From: Elmis aenea
Lineage: Eukaryota; Arthropoda; Insecta; Coleoptera; Elmidae
DNA: 64,000 bases
Direction of reading: 5' to 3'
Assembly: GCA_947652605.1 (NCBI GenBank)
Contig: OX393579.1
Span: 54,628,970-54,692,969 of the forward strand
A model generated the notes under the pieces. That model was not told where the DNA came from and searched no databases. It saw nothing but the letters and a program-made list of their open reading frames with translations. Below, in pieces: positions 50,576 through 62,819 of the stretch. How positions within the stretch are numbered: position 1 is the stretch's first letter; every line of letters begins with the position of its first letter. The position numbers and the translations under genes were made by a program.

Positions 50576-51948
50576 CTAGTATTTCCTGTTTAGAAGTGCG
50601 TCGAATATTACATAGGAATCGTTTAAAATCGGCAACACAGAACACAGGGCAAAAACCCACCAAAACCACCCACACTGCCAACTGTCAAGGATAAAGTAAC
50701 AAAGCACTATGCTAGCACTTGCATGACAACCGATAGCTGGTTAATGAATTAAGGAATTGATACATCAACATTTGCTTGTTCTTACACAATAAGGTATTGT
50801 ACACTCACAAATTAAATACATACACATTAATTATTATCATGTATGCAAAGAATAACACTAAATAAATCTAGAAAAAAAATACCAATCTTCATGCAAGAGC
50901 AATATTATTTACACATGTTATATTTTATGGTGTTTGGTTGCAATTAGTAAATTATAAATCCTGCTTTAACTATTACATATTAAAAGGATACAAATTAAAG
51001 CAGAGGTAGAATTAAACGTGGTAAATCCACTAAGGAATGCCAATAGCTCAAAGCCAATCATCCCAACAGCTACGCTTAAACCCACATTCAATCTGCAATG
51101 CAATCACAAAACAAATTGGTTATTGCGAGTTTTATACAACCTGCAAGGAGTAAGGAATGCAACATGCAAATAAGGTAAAGTATTGTAAAACGTACAGATC
51201 AAAAATAATTTCTTTAATTACTCCAAATAAAACAGAAATGTAAAGCCTTTGCAGAGATTTTCATTTCTAAATAAAAAAGCTAAATTTTAGTCAGTACGAT
51301 TGTGTTTTTAAAAAAATTGTATCACAGTTAGTTAAGTTTGAAGCAAACGTGGTACAGAATAGCAATAATGATCACAGTAATACACTAATCTCAAGGATAT
51401 AAAATATTTCTCATGGTCAATCAATACAATTTTTGAATGAGTTGCCAAATATTCTAACATTTTTATTTATATTATTTACATTCATCAGTTATTGTACCAA
51501 AAAGGTTTCATAAAATTGTTTATAGAGGTTGTTGACTTCATCAATCAATAACAAAATTTTGTGGGCATTTACATTTAGATGATTTAGATAAAAATATCAT
51601 TCAACCTACATACATTATCACCTAAGGACATATTAGCAATGATTTACTGCTAAATGTTTAGCTTAATAGTTTTATATAATCAAAAACAATATATTATTAT
51701 GATAGTAATTTGATAACAACAATCATTATTATACAATAAACACTTATGTTTAAGTATTTGTTGTGATTTTTGTTAAATATTAAGCAATAAAACAATAAAA
51801 AATGTTTGTACCTAGATAGATTTAAAAATAATAAAATGGTAAAAATTACACTACTCGCAAATAAAAGTAAACATTGGGATTTTTTTGTAGGCAGTGGAAA
51901 TAGAAAGAGCAAAATAATGTTAAAACACTGCTTTCTATTTTTATGCAT
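50576..51948 (-). CDS. TMEM107: TMEM107-like tetraspan ciliary membrane protein (5' exon tentative)
   Basis: Two exons are well supported: 51092-50992 (LNVGLSVAVGMIGFELLAFL, then SGFTTFNSTSALI) and 50736-50576 (SIGCHASASIVLCYFILDSW, then WWVFALCSVLP). Order and spacing match TMEM107 blocks such as FLSG..MFNST and the HxSASV helix, and the splice phases agree. A tentative first exon, 51948-51812, supplies one hydrophobic helix and ends in a donor of the right phase, giving 132 aa against about 140 in vertebrates. However, I could not find the luminal loop that normally follows helix 1, so an exon may be missing or exon 1 may be wrong. TMEM107 is a ciliary transition-zone protein. It lies between the two GLUT first exons, on the same strand. 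Confidence 0.7.
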
Positions 51949-52094
51949 ACAATAGAATTTAAGAGTCATTGTCGATTTATTTGCATATTAAAATCAATTT
52001 TAATGTTCACGAGGTTAATCAAATCATTTTAAACCACTGGCAGTCATGAATTTGCTATTTTTAATTTAGGATATTGAACTTAAAATACACTTAC

Positions 52095-52172
52095 TGCATG
52101 TGCTGGTGCCAAAAAAGTTTCTCTGTGTAATTCTCCGGCAAACAGCTCTTCACGCTCTCCTGGCTGTTCCAT
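52095..52172 (-). CDS. Candidate alternative first exon of the GLUT gene
   Basis: ATG at 52172 opens 26 codons (MEQPGEREELFAGELHRETF, then LAPAHA), followed directly by a GTAAGT donor. The phase is zero, as for the proximal first exon, so it can splice to GLUT exon 2 at 47621 and give a 532-aa isoform with a longer, more acidic N-terminus. The alternative is that it belongs to another transcript such as TMEM107, but its sequence does not resemble that family. Confidence 0.5.
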
Positions 52173-54890
52173 AATAAAGTAATACAAACGGTCAAATGTG
52201 CGATTAAAGATAAAAATCTTGCAGGTACTAGTCCTGCTGTATTATACATGCCACGCTTTAAGAAGATAGAATCACTAGTTGCTGAAATTATGATAAGTAA
52301 TCTGGCGTCACATGGGTTTGGTGTTTGTTAAACTTACAAAAAATATTTCTAGATAAAAAACGTGAGAACTGTAGTCTAATAATATGTATATTTTACAAAC
52401 TAACACGCTAAAGATAATAAGTATGACGTAATTAATCACAGCAAAGTCTGTATACAAACACTAACTACGACTGACGTTAGTAACACAGTAGTTCCAATGT
52501 TCCATCGTGGGGGACATTGGCGCTATCGCCCACATGGTTTCAATTAACTACAGATGTGCTACTTGACCTAAACCGGATGCAGCTTCTTTCTTCACAAAAA
52601 AATAAGTTTTATTGCATATTTAAGACATACTTACATTAAAATGAGATAAAATACGTTATAGTCTTCATAAATTAACTGTCATGAGTTTTTTTGTTGTTGC
52701 ATAAAATAGCATTATTTACAGTACAGGCAAATAATGTAATAATAATGATTTTAATATTATAAAAAATAAATATGTTATAAAAATGTACAGAGGTTGGAAA
52801 GTAGCGTGTTGAGAGGAGAGAAGTGTGACGTAACGTGTGATGACGAGAGACCACCGCCTGTTGTAACGAATTACTTTTTCCTTATTGAATAGTTGATATG
52901 AACAGTTGTTTCATTAAAAGATTGCCAACAATTATCACAAATTTAATTCTGGCTTTAGATAAAAGCTTACACAAACAGCAATTATAATTAATTTTCATTT
53001 ACAAGGAAGTTGTATTTCTTGTAATTTTGTTATCTTAGTAACAGTTATTCAAATACTTTTATTAATATACTTTTATACTTCTAAATATCTAAATGTATTT
53101 TAAGTTATTAAATCTGGGTAAAAAACATTCTTTGTAATTACTTTTATCGACATGAAAAAAGAATAATTATGTTTATATAATTAAAAGGAAAGTTAGTTTA
53201 AAATTAATAACGATATTGTACCGAAATGAACAGGATATATTATATGACTTAAAGCGAGTCAAAATGGGTAAGTTTTTGGGGCCTAGATTTTTTTTAATTG
53301 ATCAGTATGAGAACAGCTTAATTTTTACTTAGAGGCAGGTAGAAAAAACGATAAGATATTTAAGTTTATTTTGTAATATTATCAGTATTTCAAAATAATG
53401 TACAATAGATAACTTACAAAACAACATGTCTGCATTTACATTTTCTTTTAAAATTTTGTTTACTTTTAGATTCTTTATTGATATATTCACTTTGGAAATT
53501 CGTTCTTGTTGGCATAGGACAAAATAACTAACGCTGTAAGAGTCAATCAATTTGTATACGTTAATATCATAAGCAAACTAAATTAGTTAATTTTTTAAAA
53601 TCGTATCAATGTATTTAATTCATTCATTTAATATGTATACATTAGTAATTATTAAAATCAGAACAGCCATAAACAATAAAAAAACGATGTTATTTATTAC
53701 GTTAAATAATATTTGTTATTCAGTTTAAAAAAAATTACTGTAACCATTTAGGACTTTTATGAAACTACAAAATATATTAATTTGCGCTTTTTTTTGTCTA
53801 AATATATGATTGTTATATTTAAGCACCAGCATTTTATTTTTTACCTGACACAGACCTAACGTAACTCGTCTACCAAAAATAATTTGTGAACTAAAAAGTG
53901 TTGCCTTATTTATTACATTAAAGAGTTTACACATCTATTTTATATATTTTTATATGTATATTAGTTCTTTTATGGTACTGTTAACCCCTTTAACATAATC
54001 TATTTGCACTTTTTACTACAGTTCTAGAACTTTGAAACCAAAATGGATTTTAAATTTATTAGCAAATTATGTTCGATTTCATTTTAAAACTTATCACGAA
54101 TTTTTCTCGAGTCTGGATAAATTAAAAGTTGTGATGAAGTGAGAATTTTATATTAAATTTGTTTAGAAAAATATGTGTTAAGATTTGTCTTAATGCAGTT
54201 GGCACAATAATCTTCAGGTGTTTAAAGTCAACACCAAAGTAATTAAAAATTATGTACAATTTCTCTAGTCACCCTGCTGTTATCAAATCGATTGACTCTT
54301 TTACATTACCTATTGTATTTGCTTAAACTACAGTTGATAACTACGAAAAAATAGTAAGCTTCTTAAGTACACTTTAGCTGATTTAACAATAAAATTCCGG
54401 AGTATTTAAAAAATACCTTTTTTTATTTTTCATAAAAATATTTATCTAATGCTTAAAAACGAATAATCTTCGCACAAAACTGTTTTATTTTGACGACACA
54501 CAATGACGAGACAATTACCAATCTTAATTCTGAATTGACAGCCACAAATCTTAAACAATTATAAGAAATTTTACTACACAGATAATCAAATAATCTTCAA
54601 ACGTATTAAAAATATTCCTTCACTTAAATAGACCTATTGGAAAAGTTTCAGAGGGCTTAATTATTTTTCTGCCCTGATTATTACTTCGTTATATTATACA
54701 GGATGTCCCGACTTTCTTTTGATATAGTTTAGAACGTCAGCGTTGCTTAATTTTTATCATTTTTTGGACTTTTATTTAAACATGGCTAGAAGCGACGGAT
54801 CAAAGTTATTTTTAAAATAGCTTGCTTCATCACATAGGCTTGCTCAAATATTGCATTGAGATTTTTTTGTGGCCTGTGAAGTAAGTTTTA
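52173..54890. other. Intergenic, no recognisable gene
   Basis: AT-rich sequence of about 2.7 kb. It should hold the distal GLUT promoter near 52.2-52.8 kb. The remaining short ORFs have no domain or splice support. Confidence 0.5.
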
Positions 54891-54899
54891 ACATAGGCC

Positions 54900-55320
54900 A
54901 GCAAAGCAATCACTAAAATTAAACGCATGTTTTTGAAAGTATGGATCGAATGTGTAAAGTTGCTACAAAAAGGGGGAATCGCAAAAACAAAGGTGGAGAT
55001 TTGTCACAAAGTGCTTAGTCCTGTTTTAATCTACGGGTGCCACTCACAGGTCTTGACAAAATTTAGAAAAAGTCAAGTTAGAAGAAATTAGGTTTGCAAA
55101 GAAATGTTTAGGGAAAATTTGTAGAAACAGAACCAAAAATGAACACGGAGAAAAAACCTTAAGGCAAAAGCGATTGAGCACAACACCTAGGAGGCACACT
55201 TAAGATGATTTGGACATGTACATCAAATGGCAGAAGAGAGGATGCTCATAAATACCTGTGAAGCACAAGTTTGGAGAGTAAAAGCCGAAGGGGAAGTCCA
55301 CGACAAACTAGGAACGATGA
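54900..55320 (+). mobile_element. LINE RT remnant (second family)
   Basis: Frames read pieces such as VEICHKVLSPVLIYGC followed by a degenerate, Lys-rich segment. This corresponds to the region after the catalytic motif in LINE reverse transcriptases. It is frame-broken throughout and differs clearly from the copies at the window ends. Confidence 0.55.
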
Positions 55321-55423
55321 GGTATGTTATGGGTTGGTTTGAAAATGTACGTTAAAATTCTGACTAGGTGGTGTTGAGTTTAAAAGATTTTTGTAATTTT
55401 GGTAGCGTTTTGAATAGTGGAAA

Positions 55424-56420
55424 ATGAGTGGAACAAAACTTGAAAATAGAAGCGTCATAAAGTTTTTGACTAAAGAGGGTAATGGCCCAAAAATTATCCA
55501 TGAACGAACGCTTGCTGTATATGGTGAGAATGCTCCATCACATTATCAAGTAAAATTCTGGTCGAAACAATTTCGTTGGGGTCGGGATCGTATAGAATAG
55601 AAGATGATCCAAAATGTGGTAGACCTCTTGAGGCAAGAACACAGGAAACAGTAAAGAAAATTGAAGGTTTGGTGTTGACCCATCGAAGAATTAAGGTTTC
55701 GACTATTGCAAGGGAAGTTCAGATATCTGAGACAACAGTTTTGAAAATTTTGCATGAAGATTTAGGGACGAACAAAGTGTGAGCGTGATGGATTCCCAGC
55801 TTCCTCACACCAGAACAGAAATTTGCCAGGAAAATTTGGATGCGTTGCAAGACTGCGACTTTTTTCGAAAATTATCACTGGCGATGAAACCTGGGTGCAT
55901 AACTGGGAGCCTCCAACATAGCAAGAGTCTATGCAGTGGGTATACAAAGGGTTTCCGCCACCAAAAAAGACGAAAACGGTGTGTTCGGCGGGAAAATTGA
56001 TGACAACGGTTTTCTGGGACTGCGAGGGGATTTTGTTGGTCGAGTACACGAAAAAGGACATTACAATTACCGGTGAGGTATAAAAAGAGACCACTAAAAT
56101 CTAAAGCTGCTATCCGAGCAAAAAGACCTCAAAATTGTGCTTAGAAAACCATACTGTTGCATGAGGCTCAAAAAGTTCGACAAATTATCGAAGAATGTGG
56201 GTTCCAGGATTTGAGACATCCACCCTATAGTCCGGATCTGGCACCCTGCGATTACTATCTTTTCCGTAAGTTGAAAAAACACTTACGATAGCGGAGATTT
56301 TTTTCCGATGATGATTTGAAAACTACTGTTAATGATTAGTTTGAGGAGTTACCAGAAGATTTTTTTTCTGAATGGAATTTTGCTATTGCAGAAATGTTGG
56401 AATAAGTGTATAGATGAAAC
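55424..56420 (+). pseudogene. Degenerate mariner transposase
   Basis: The sequence starts with ATG at 55424 and reads the N-terminal helix-turn-helix region, then IEDDPKCGRPLEA (the mariner SIEDxxRSGRP motif), IAREVQISETTVLKILHEDL and, near the end, PPYSPDLAPCDYYLF, which carries a catalytic Asp of the DD34D triad. Several frameshifts and stops (near 55590, 55780, 55890, 56090 and 56290) break it. Similarity is to mariner family transposases such as the SETMAR source. Clear terminal inverted repeats could not be fixed. It ends about 60 bp before the next gene's stop codon region, so part of it likely lies in that gene's 3' UTR. Confidence 0.85.
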
Positions 56421-56610
56421 ATATGCAGAAATATAAAATTGTTTCATTGCTCTGTCTTTTATTTCATGGTTGGGTAGATCACATAAAAATCTTCCCTCGT
56501 TTAATGATTTATGTATGTTAAAATTTTTTTGGGGACATCCCATAAACTTAAGCTCTCTATTTGACAATTGAGGTGAAAAACATTTTAAAAATATGTTATA
56601 TATGTTTCAG

Positions 56611-59600
56611 TCATAAAGATTGATCCTTATTTTGTTCTTCATCGGATTCTTCATTTTCATTAAGCAAAGGACTACCGTCGTTAATTCTAGCTTTGCTACC
56701 CTTGTGACTCCCATAATTTTTCATTTGGAGCGGAAAAGTTGGAACAAAGTTTCCACACGGCGTGTTTGGCGCCGATCTCGACAACCAACCTCGCGTTTTC
56801 CCAAAAGTCCCACAAAATTTACCGTTCGGCGAGGTTTTGGCTTGACTGCCACTAGGCCCATCCAGTAGAGGCATATACAAAGTTTTCGCTTTGCTTCGGT
56901 TGTAATAGTACCGCGTTTTTGGCGGTTCCTGGTAGTTATTCGATGTATCCGTGTTCGGTGTGGGACTTTTTTGTTGGGGAAGTTGTTGGATTTTATCGAG
57001 CAGTTCCCGTATTTCCGCGGTCGGGCTGGTAGCTCTTGGAGGGGAATCAGGCGTTCCTAAATTAGCTAAACTACTAACGTCTGAACTTGTTATGCTACTA
57101 ACTACACTGTACTGTTGTAAATCTTGATGTTGCGAACCACTTATAGCTGTACATAAAGGCAAATTTACAATGCTGCTCGGAACACAGACCGACAAGTTTA
57201 ACAAGTCCGCGAAATTGTGATCATCTTCTTGACTTTCTGAGTCCATGCTATACTCGTTCGAATACAATGTACGATTAATTTTATTACTACTGATTTTATG
57301 TGGGTTAATTAAGGCTGAATCACAGTTATGTTGGCTTCGTCTGCTTTCTTCACTGGCTTTGCTTATACAGTCTTGGTGTACAACCGAGTTTTCTACGTTT
57401 GGCAATACAGAAGGCATATTTACAAAAGTTATAGTGTTCTGGTAACACGGATTACTCCTTATACAAACTTCTTGATTGTTCAGAGTTTGGCCGACTATAG
57501 CGTGTTTATTACTGACATTGTTACTAAGAGAGTTGTTTGAAACGATACTAGAGGTTGCTATGTTTGTGGTGCTGTTCGAGGAGTGAGCACTGGGGCTGTG
57601 ATGTGCGTACTGGTAGTCGTTGCAGGTCACCGAAGACACGGACCGAGGAAATTGAGAATCCGCTCCATTGCAAATGTTATTTCCTATGCTCACTTCTTCG
57701 AGACTCCCCGTGCAGGAATAGGGAGGCGGAATCACTGTGTTTGCCTAAAAGAGATACCAAAGTTAAAGAACTTGCTACATTCATTTCCTGTCTGTATACA
57801 ATTATTTACTGGGTGGTCCAAAAACAGTGTTGACCTAATTTAAATCACGATTTAAAGCACGATTTAAATCAAGATTTAAAGCACGATTTAAATCAAGATT
57901 CGTGATTTTTTAAATTTAAATCAATGATTTTTGATTTTTTTAATAAAAAAATGCCCAACCCTGTCCAAAACTAACCCAAAGTTTAAATTTTCAGTGTTGC
58001 TTCAATCATTAAGAGTTCTGATATGGTAAAAAACTAAAAAACCACACTAAACTGCTGATGTATGTGAAGTCCTAAAAGAAGTTTCTGTGAAAAGAATGAT
58101 TGATTTTGACGTTGTACTTTAGACTTGAAAACTTCATCTGGTTTATGGAAAAAGACCTATACTACAATAATAATCTTTGCACTTAAAATCGTGCATATAA
58201 AAATACAACAATAGAAAAAATTCGAAAGTTTTAGAAAGTACGAAGAAAACGCAAGTTACACTGAATTTATTCCTTTGTGGAGCGACGCCGAGGGGAGACA
58301 AAAGGAAGCTTTAGAAGCAGCACATTTCAGAGAAGCTTAACCAATCAGCCAAAATTAGTTTAACGTTAATTGCCACTAAGTTAATCCATTCGAATTATCA
58401 AGTTAAACACTTTGTACAACATTCGTTAAGAAATGGTGGAGGTGCCGGTGCTAGCATAAAATTTCGTTAATTTCAAATTGAACGAAATCTAAAACGGTTT
58501 AGTCATTAAAATTTCATAATACCGCTATCAGCGTCGTCATTAGAACACGATTCGTGTACACCTTCCACGACATGTTACTAAAAACTTGAATACTTACAGA
58601 AACCTACGCTAATAACACTATCAGAAAATGGATCACCTTAAAAAGGTGCAAGGAAGAAAAGTAAAAACATATTACACCCTTGACGTAGGTTTTATCTCCT
58701 GTATAACTGATTTATGGTTAAACCTCCTGAATATTTTACATCCTTTTCCTTTTGCTTTATCCTAGGAGCTATTAATATTCTATTAATCACAGGAAACAAC
58801 CAAAAATAGCGCTGTTATTAGATGTAAAGCTTTGTTTCTTTTAAAATACAAGTATCAATCACCGTTTGTGACTTTATCATCTAAGAATTAGCTTCCATAT
58901 AACTTTCTTTAGTGTTAAGCAACCCCAGAAAAATTGATCGAAGTGTACTTACTTCATTTGCAGCGTTACAGATATAACTGGAACCCAACGACTCCATGGT
59001 ACTTGTAGCTGATAAATTACCTTTAAAATTAGAAGAGTGTTACTGAGGGACAATAATGGACTAAGAGTTTACTCACCAACAGGTCTAACAATGTAATTGC
59101 GGAAATATTGCACCATGAGATAGCCCGTTGTACCTCCTCCACATTTTTGGCCAGAATCCCCATTGAAATTCTTGTAATTAAACACGAGAGGGTACATGTC
59201 CGGTTTTGATGTTACCTGCAAGCAGTGTTAGAATTAAGCGACATTGATTAGTGTGTCTTCATGTCATTTACCTCTGTGTAAGGTGGCGGGGCTTGGTGAA
59301 AACTATTACAGCGGCTATAATGCGGCGGAGCGTAGATAGAACCATTAGAATCAGGTTCTGAAGCTCTATCATCACGACCAGTACTTCGGCAACACCAGCT
59401 AGTTTGGTTATGCCTTTTCCATAAGCTACATACGCATAAAATGCCTGCAACCGTAGCGGTTATCGCGGCCCAGAAGTACCTATAAAAGTACACACACATA
59501 ACTCTTGCAATAAAATTGTAGGCAAGTCATAATGACGAAAGGAAAATACGAATTCGCGCGTTGTCCCTGATATAAACGAATCTAGTAAAGACAATCGTCG

Positions 59601-61182
59601 ATAACTATTACAAACTGTTTAAAAAACTTGATTAGCACTTTAACTGAGTTTCCGTGTTGCCGAACGGGGGTTCTAAACTTTTTGTAGTTGGAGTTAAGCG
59701 TGCTAACAAAATTAGTTAGCGTTCACAGCCGCAAAGAGGGTTATGAATTTGCCTTGGTCTTTTGAATCATCTTTGCTTCTAGGATTTAAACACTTTGAAG
59801 CCCAAAATATAACCAACGTTTCGACTAGTTTATCGATATAATCCTCAGGGTACTTGTTTAGTAAAGTGAATCAAATAAAAGATTATTTGTAAAAATCTTC
59901 AAAGAAATGGCAAGAACTCAACTGCAGAAAAAAACTCCACTAAAAACTCCAGGAGAAACGCCAGAAAAGAAGAAAAAAACGCCTTACACCTTCATAGGTA
60001 AATAGGCTTTAGGATTAAGTAAGTATGTTGTTGAATACTTACCAATGCCCGAGAAACAGTGGATTAAACATATTGGCGGCGGGTAATGTTGGCGGCCGGT
60101 ATGATACGGACGGGGCAAGTAAATAACAACATCCTTGTTTACAACATTCTTTAGGCGGTGAACAATAATGACCGCCATCACAATTTTTCACCGGCACTTG
60201 CTGTAAAGAAAAAAAAAGTAGAAAAAGCTGATAACAATACAATTAATGCATAAGATGTAAGTAACTGAAACGCTTAGTAGAAAGGTTAAAAAGTTTTGAA
60301 GATTAAGAGAGAAACAACATAAAAACTAAAAATTTGGTTCAATAAATTAAATTATTTTTGTGGTGTCCTCAAAAGTCTATTTTTCTATAGACTGTTCATT
60401 GTTACATCCCATTTTCTGATAAATTATTGTTTCGAAGTTTATTTAATCCACAAACTTGAAATAGTTCGTGTTAATGCGGACATGTTCCGAAAAGTTAACG
60501 ATTTAAAATATTCGAAACTGCAAGCAGACATTTAGAGTTAAACTTTTCCAATTTATATGCTCGTTCTGTACTTTGACCGAGCTTAAACAAGGCCAATGTT
60601 AACTACTGCGAGCACTTGACATAAGCTTTATTTTAAACCATCTGGGACAGTAACATTAATTGCTTTATTTTAAAAGCTACTAAGTCCATTAGTTAAAAAA
60701 GTGGCACATTTACCGTCAGAACTAATCTACCCGCAGAAAAACAAGCAGGAGAATTTCAGGAATTAAAAATCCATTTCAGACAAAGCTTGGTGCACATATT
60801 TCTGAGGTAATGTTCTTCGGAAACATATTTATATCAATAAAGCATAGAAACATGAAAAGTTTTCCAGATATAAAGATAGTTTAGATGTAAAATAGTGGCC
60901 AAAGAATATTCAATACTAAACCAAAACTCCAATACAAGAGGCTTAGAAGTCAACACTTTATAGAATTTAATAATTACGTAATGAGTACAACTTTTTTTTA
61001 TAAAATCGTAGATTTTTGTTTTACTTGGCGAGTTTAATAATTGTCAAATGGCACAGTCTTATAAATAATAACATTTTTTTTTATCGAAGTGATGACAGAA
61101 AAAAAATTACTTGAAAACAAAAGTTTAATTTTAAAGCTTTATAGAAACAAACGGAGTTACATACCGTGACGGAAGTCATCAT
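56611..61182 (-). CDS. WBP1/VOPP1-like single-pass membrane protein with PPxY motifs
   Basis: Exons 61182-61165, 60200-60043, 59479-59272, 59215-59077, 59020-58953 and 57744-56611 give 574 aa. A short Cys-rich ectodomain (CDGGHYCSPPKECCKQGCCY) precedes one transmembrane helix (about WYFWAAITATVAGILCVCSL). A long cytosolic tail has PPxY motifs PPHY, PPPYTE and PPPYSC. This layout is that of WBP1/VOPP1 proteins, whose PPxY motifs bind WW domains, often in Nedd4-type ubiquitin ligases. The last 378 codons are Ser/Asn-rich and not a known domain. No signal peptide is seen with the chosen ATG, which follows a short uORF. A spliced 5' UTR is likely (61293-61165 after a donor at 61368). Family assignment is moderate; the exon chain is strong. 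Confidence 0.65.
57836..57930. repeat. ATTTAAATC tandem words in an intron
   Basis: Six or so copies of a 16-bp word, AAGCACGATTTAAATC or AAGATTTAAAGCACG, followed by an A/T-rich GATTTTT tail, in intron 57745-58952. It resembles the repeat end of a small dispersed element. Confidence 0.65.
59907..59997 (+). CDS. Candidate first coding exon of an unknown antisense gene
   Basis: An ATG in fair context opens 30 codons reading MARTQLQKKTPLKTPGETPE, then a Lys run and TPYTFI, and meets a GTAAAT donor. It lies antisense within intron 59480-60042 of the WBP1-like gene. No following exon is found within the window by eye, and the family is unknown. It may be chance. Confidence 0.2.
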
Positions 61183-61500
61183 AACGGCGACGTAAAAAAA
61201 GTTTGATACATCGCACTTTTGCAGCACTAATTTTCAATTCTCAAATTCTCCAAGGAAGACAATTACAGGAAAGATTAGACGACGCGACGTTACCTAAAAC
61301 ATTTTAAACACAATTAAATCGATAAGGCGCAAGTTACACGTATCAGCGTCAAATTAAAGCGTTCGTACCTTTCAGTGTGGGGATGGGAAATTTGAAAAAC
61401 GACTCCTGGAACTTCTCCAGAAGCTGTGGAACGATGCAGTGGCACGACGTCGCTCGAGGTCAGCGCGAAGGAACATTGGCGCCAGAAGCTAACCTTTCGG
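61165..61500 (-). promoter_or_regulatory. 5' UTR and promoter-proximal region of the WBP1-like gene
   Basis: An acceptor at 61294 and a donor ending an upstream exon at 61369 (donor GTACGA, minus strand) define a spliced leader. The upstream exon lies in the most GC-rich stretch of the area (about 61370-61520). A 10-codon uORF starts at ATG 61211-61209 and its TGA (61181-61179) overlaps the main start codon as ATGA. Confidence 0.45.
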
Positions 61501-61519
61501 CGCCGCAGATCCTAGCGTC

Positions 61520-62815
61520 CCAAAAATTCTAGTTTCTCACAGACTCTACCTCCCCATGACGCAACGAGGAATGCGATGTAGGGGTGTAGTAGAAGTAGTA
61601 ATGTAGATCCGGGAGATTTATGGGTTTATTGCTCTTTTCTGGGAAAATAAAATTGCTATTAGGACACGTCCATATGCAATCAAATTCAACGTTGACGTTT
61701 TAAAATTAAATTTATAAGCGTTCATCTGCGTTTAAACATTCTTAGACGTATTGCTGTGAATATTCTAAAAATTTTTGGGTCAACATTGCTCTAAAAGAAA
61801 TACCAAATAGAAAAACTCACTGCATTAGCTATCATTAATATAGACACCGTGTTTTTGACTGTGTGACATACGAATGTTACCTTTTAATAAGCAACCGTTA
61901 AATTTTGGAGTAGCAATCGGGCTAGTCCGTTAAAATTAAATTATATTTAACCTTTATTACCTTAATGTTTTTTGAAATAAAAGTCTTTGTATAAGTGTTT
62001 ATTTTATTTTAATTTAGGTACCCGATAAGGATACAATATCGCTATGTAACATTATGGTGGAGGCGCCGGGCGCAGATCTTTAATACCTCTTCAACTATTA
62101 CAAAAGCGATTTAAAAAAATCCAGTTTATACACCAAGTGTTACATATCCTTTTAACACAAGACAATTGAAAAATCCGGAAAATGCCCCGTGGAGTAAAAC
62201 ATACATCGGATTGTGTTCCACGTTGCGAAATACTTCAATATTAAAGTCAGTCAATGAAAATAAAAATTGTAATCCTTGTTGAGCTAAAACAATGGATATT
62301 TATAGCAAAATGAACAACAATAGCATCTCTCTGGTTCTTAAACATCTCCACAAAGACAAAAAGCGAAGAAAAAGGAGACAACTTAAAGTATCTTTCCTTG
62401 TAAAATTCAAAATACCATGCAACATCGATTGTTATCGCATCACAAGATTTTGCAGACGTGAAAACATTCAAATATTACTATTACATGAACAAATTGTTTT
62501 AGTTGCGGCTTAATTAAGATGTATTATTGTTGTACTACATTGTCATGAATATGAAACAATTTAAAACTTTACGGATAGATCATTCTAGGTTATCGTTAGT
62601 ATTTATGTAAGTAGGTTTAACAACAAATCACTTTTTTGATGAATAACTCTTGCAGAAATGCCAGACCGGTTTCAAGACCTTCGCTAGTAGCAATTATTAA
62701 TAAAAACTAAGCTTGCTACTGACAAAAAATAGCGTTTTTAAAGATCTAGCGTTAAAGATTTATTATAAAACAGGATAAGTGATTTTTGGTTCAATTTAAT
62801 TGTATCATTTTAGAT
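61520..62815. other. Intergenic, no recognisable gene
   Basis: AT-rich. Overlapping plus and minus ORFs near 62247-62513 cover the same bases and neither shows a domain or splice context, so no gene is called. Confidence 0.5.
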
Positions 62816-62819
62816 TTCT

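Noticed and set aside
60207..60242. Apparent signal peptide in front of the Cys-rich domain of the WBP1-like protein
   Set aside because: It is the polypyrimidine tract and acceptor of the intron read in frame, and it lacks an ATG.
62247..62513. Overlapping plus and minus ORFs of about 74 codons
   Set aside because: Both strands are open over the same bases, with no domain, splice site or poly(A) context.
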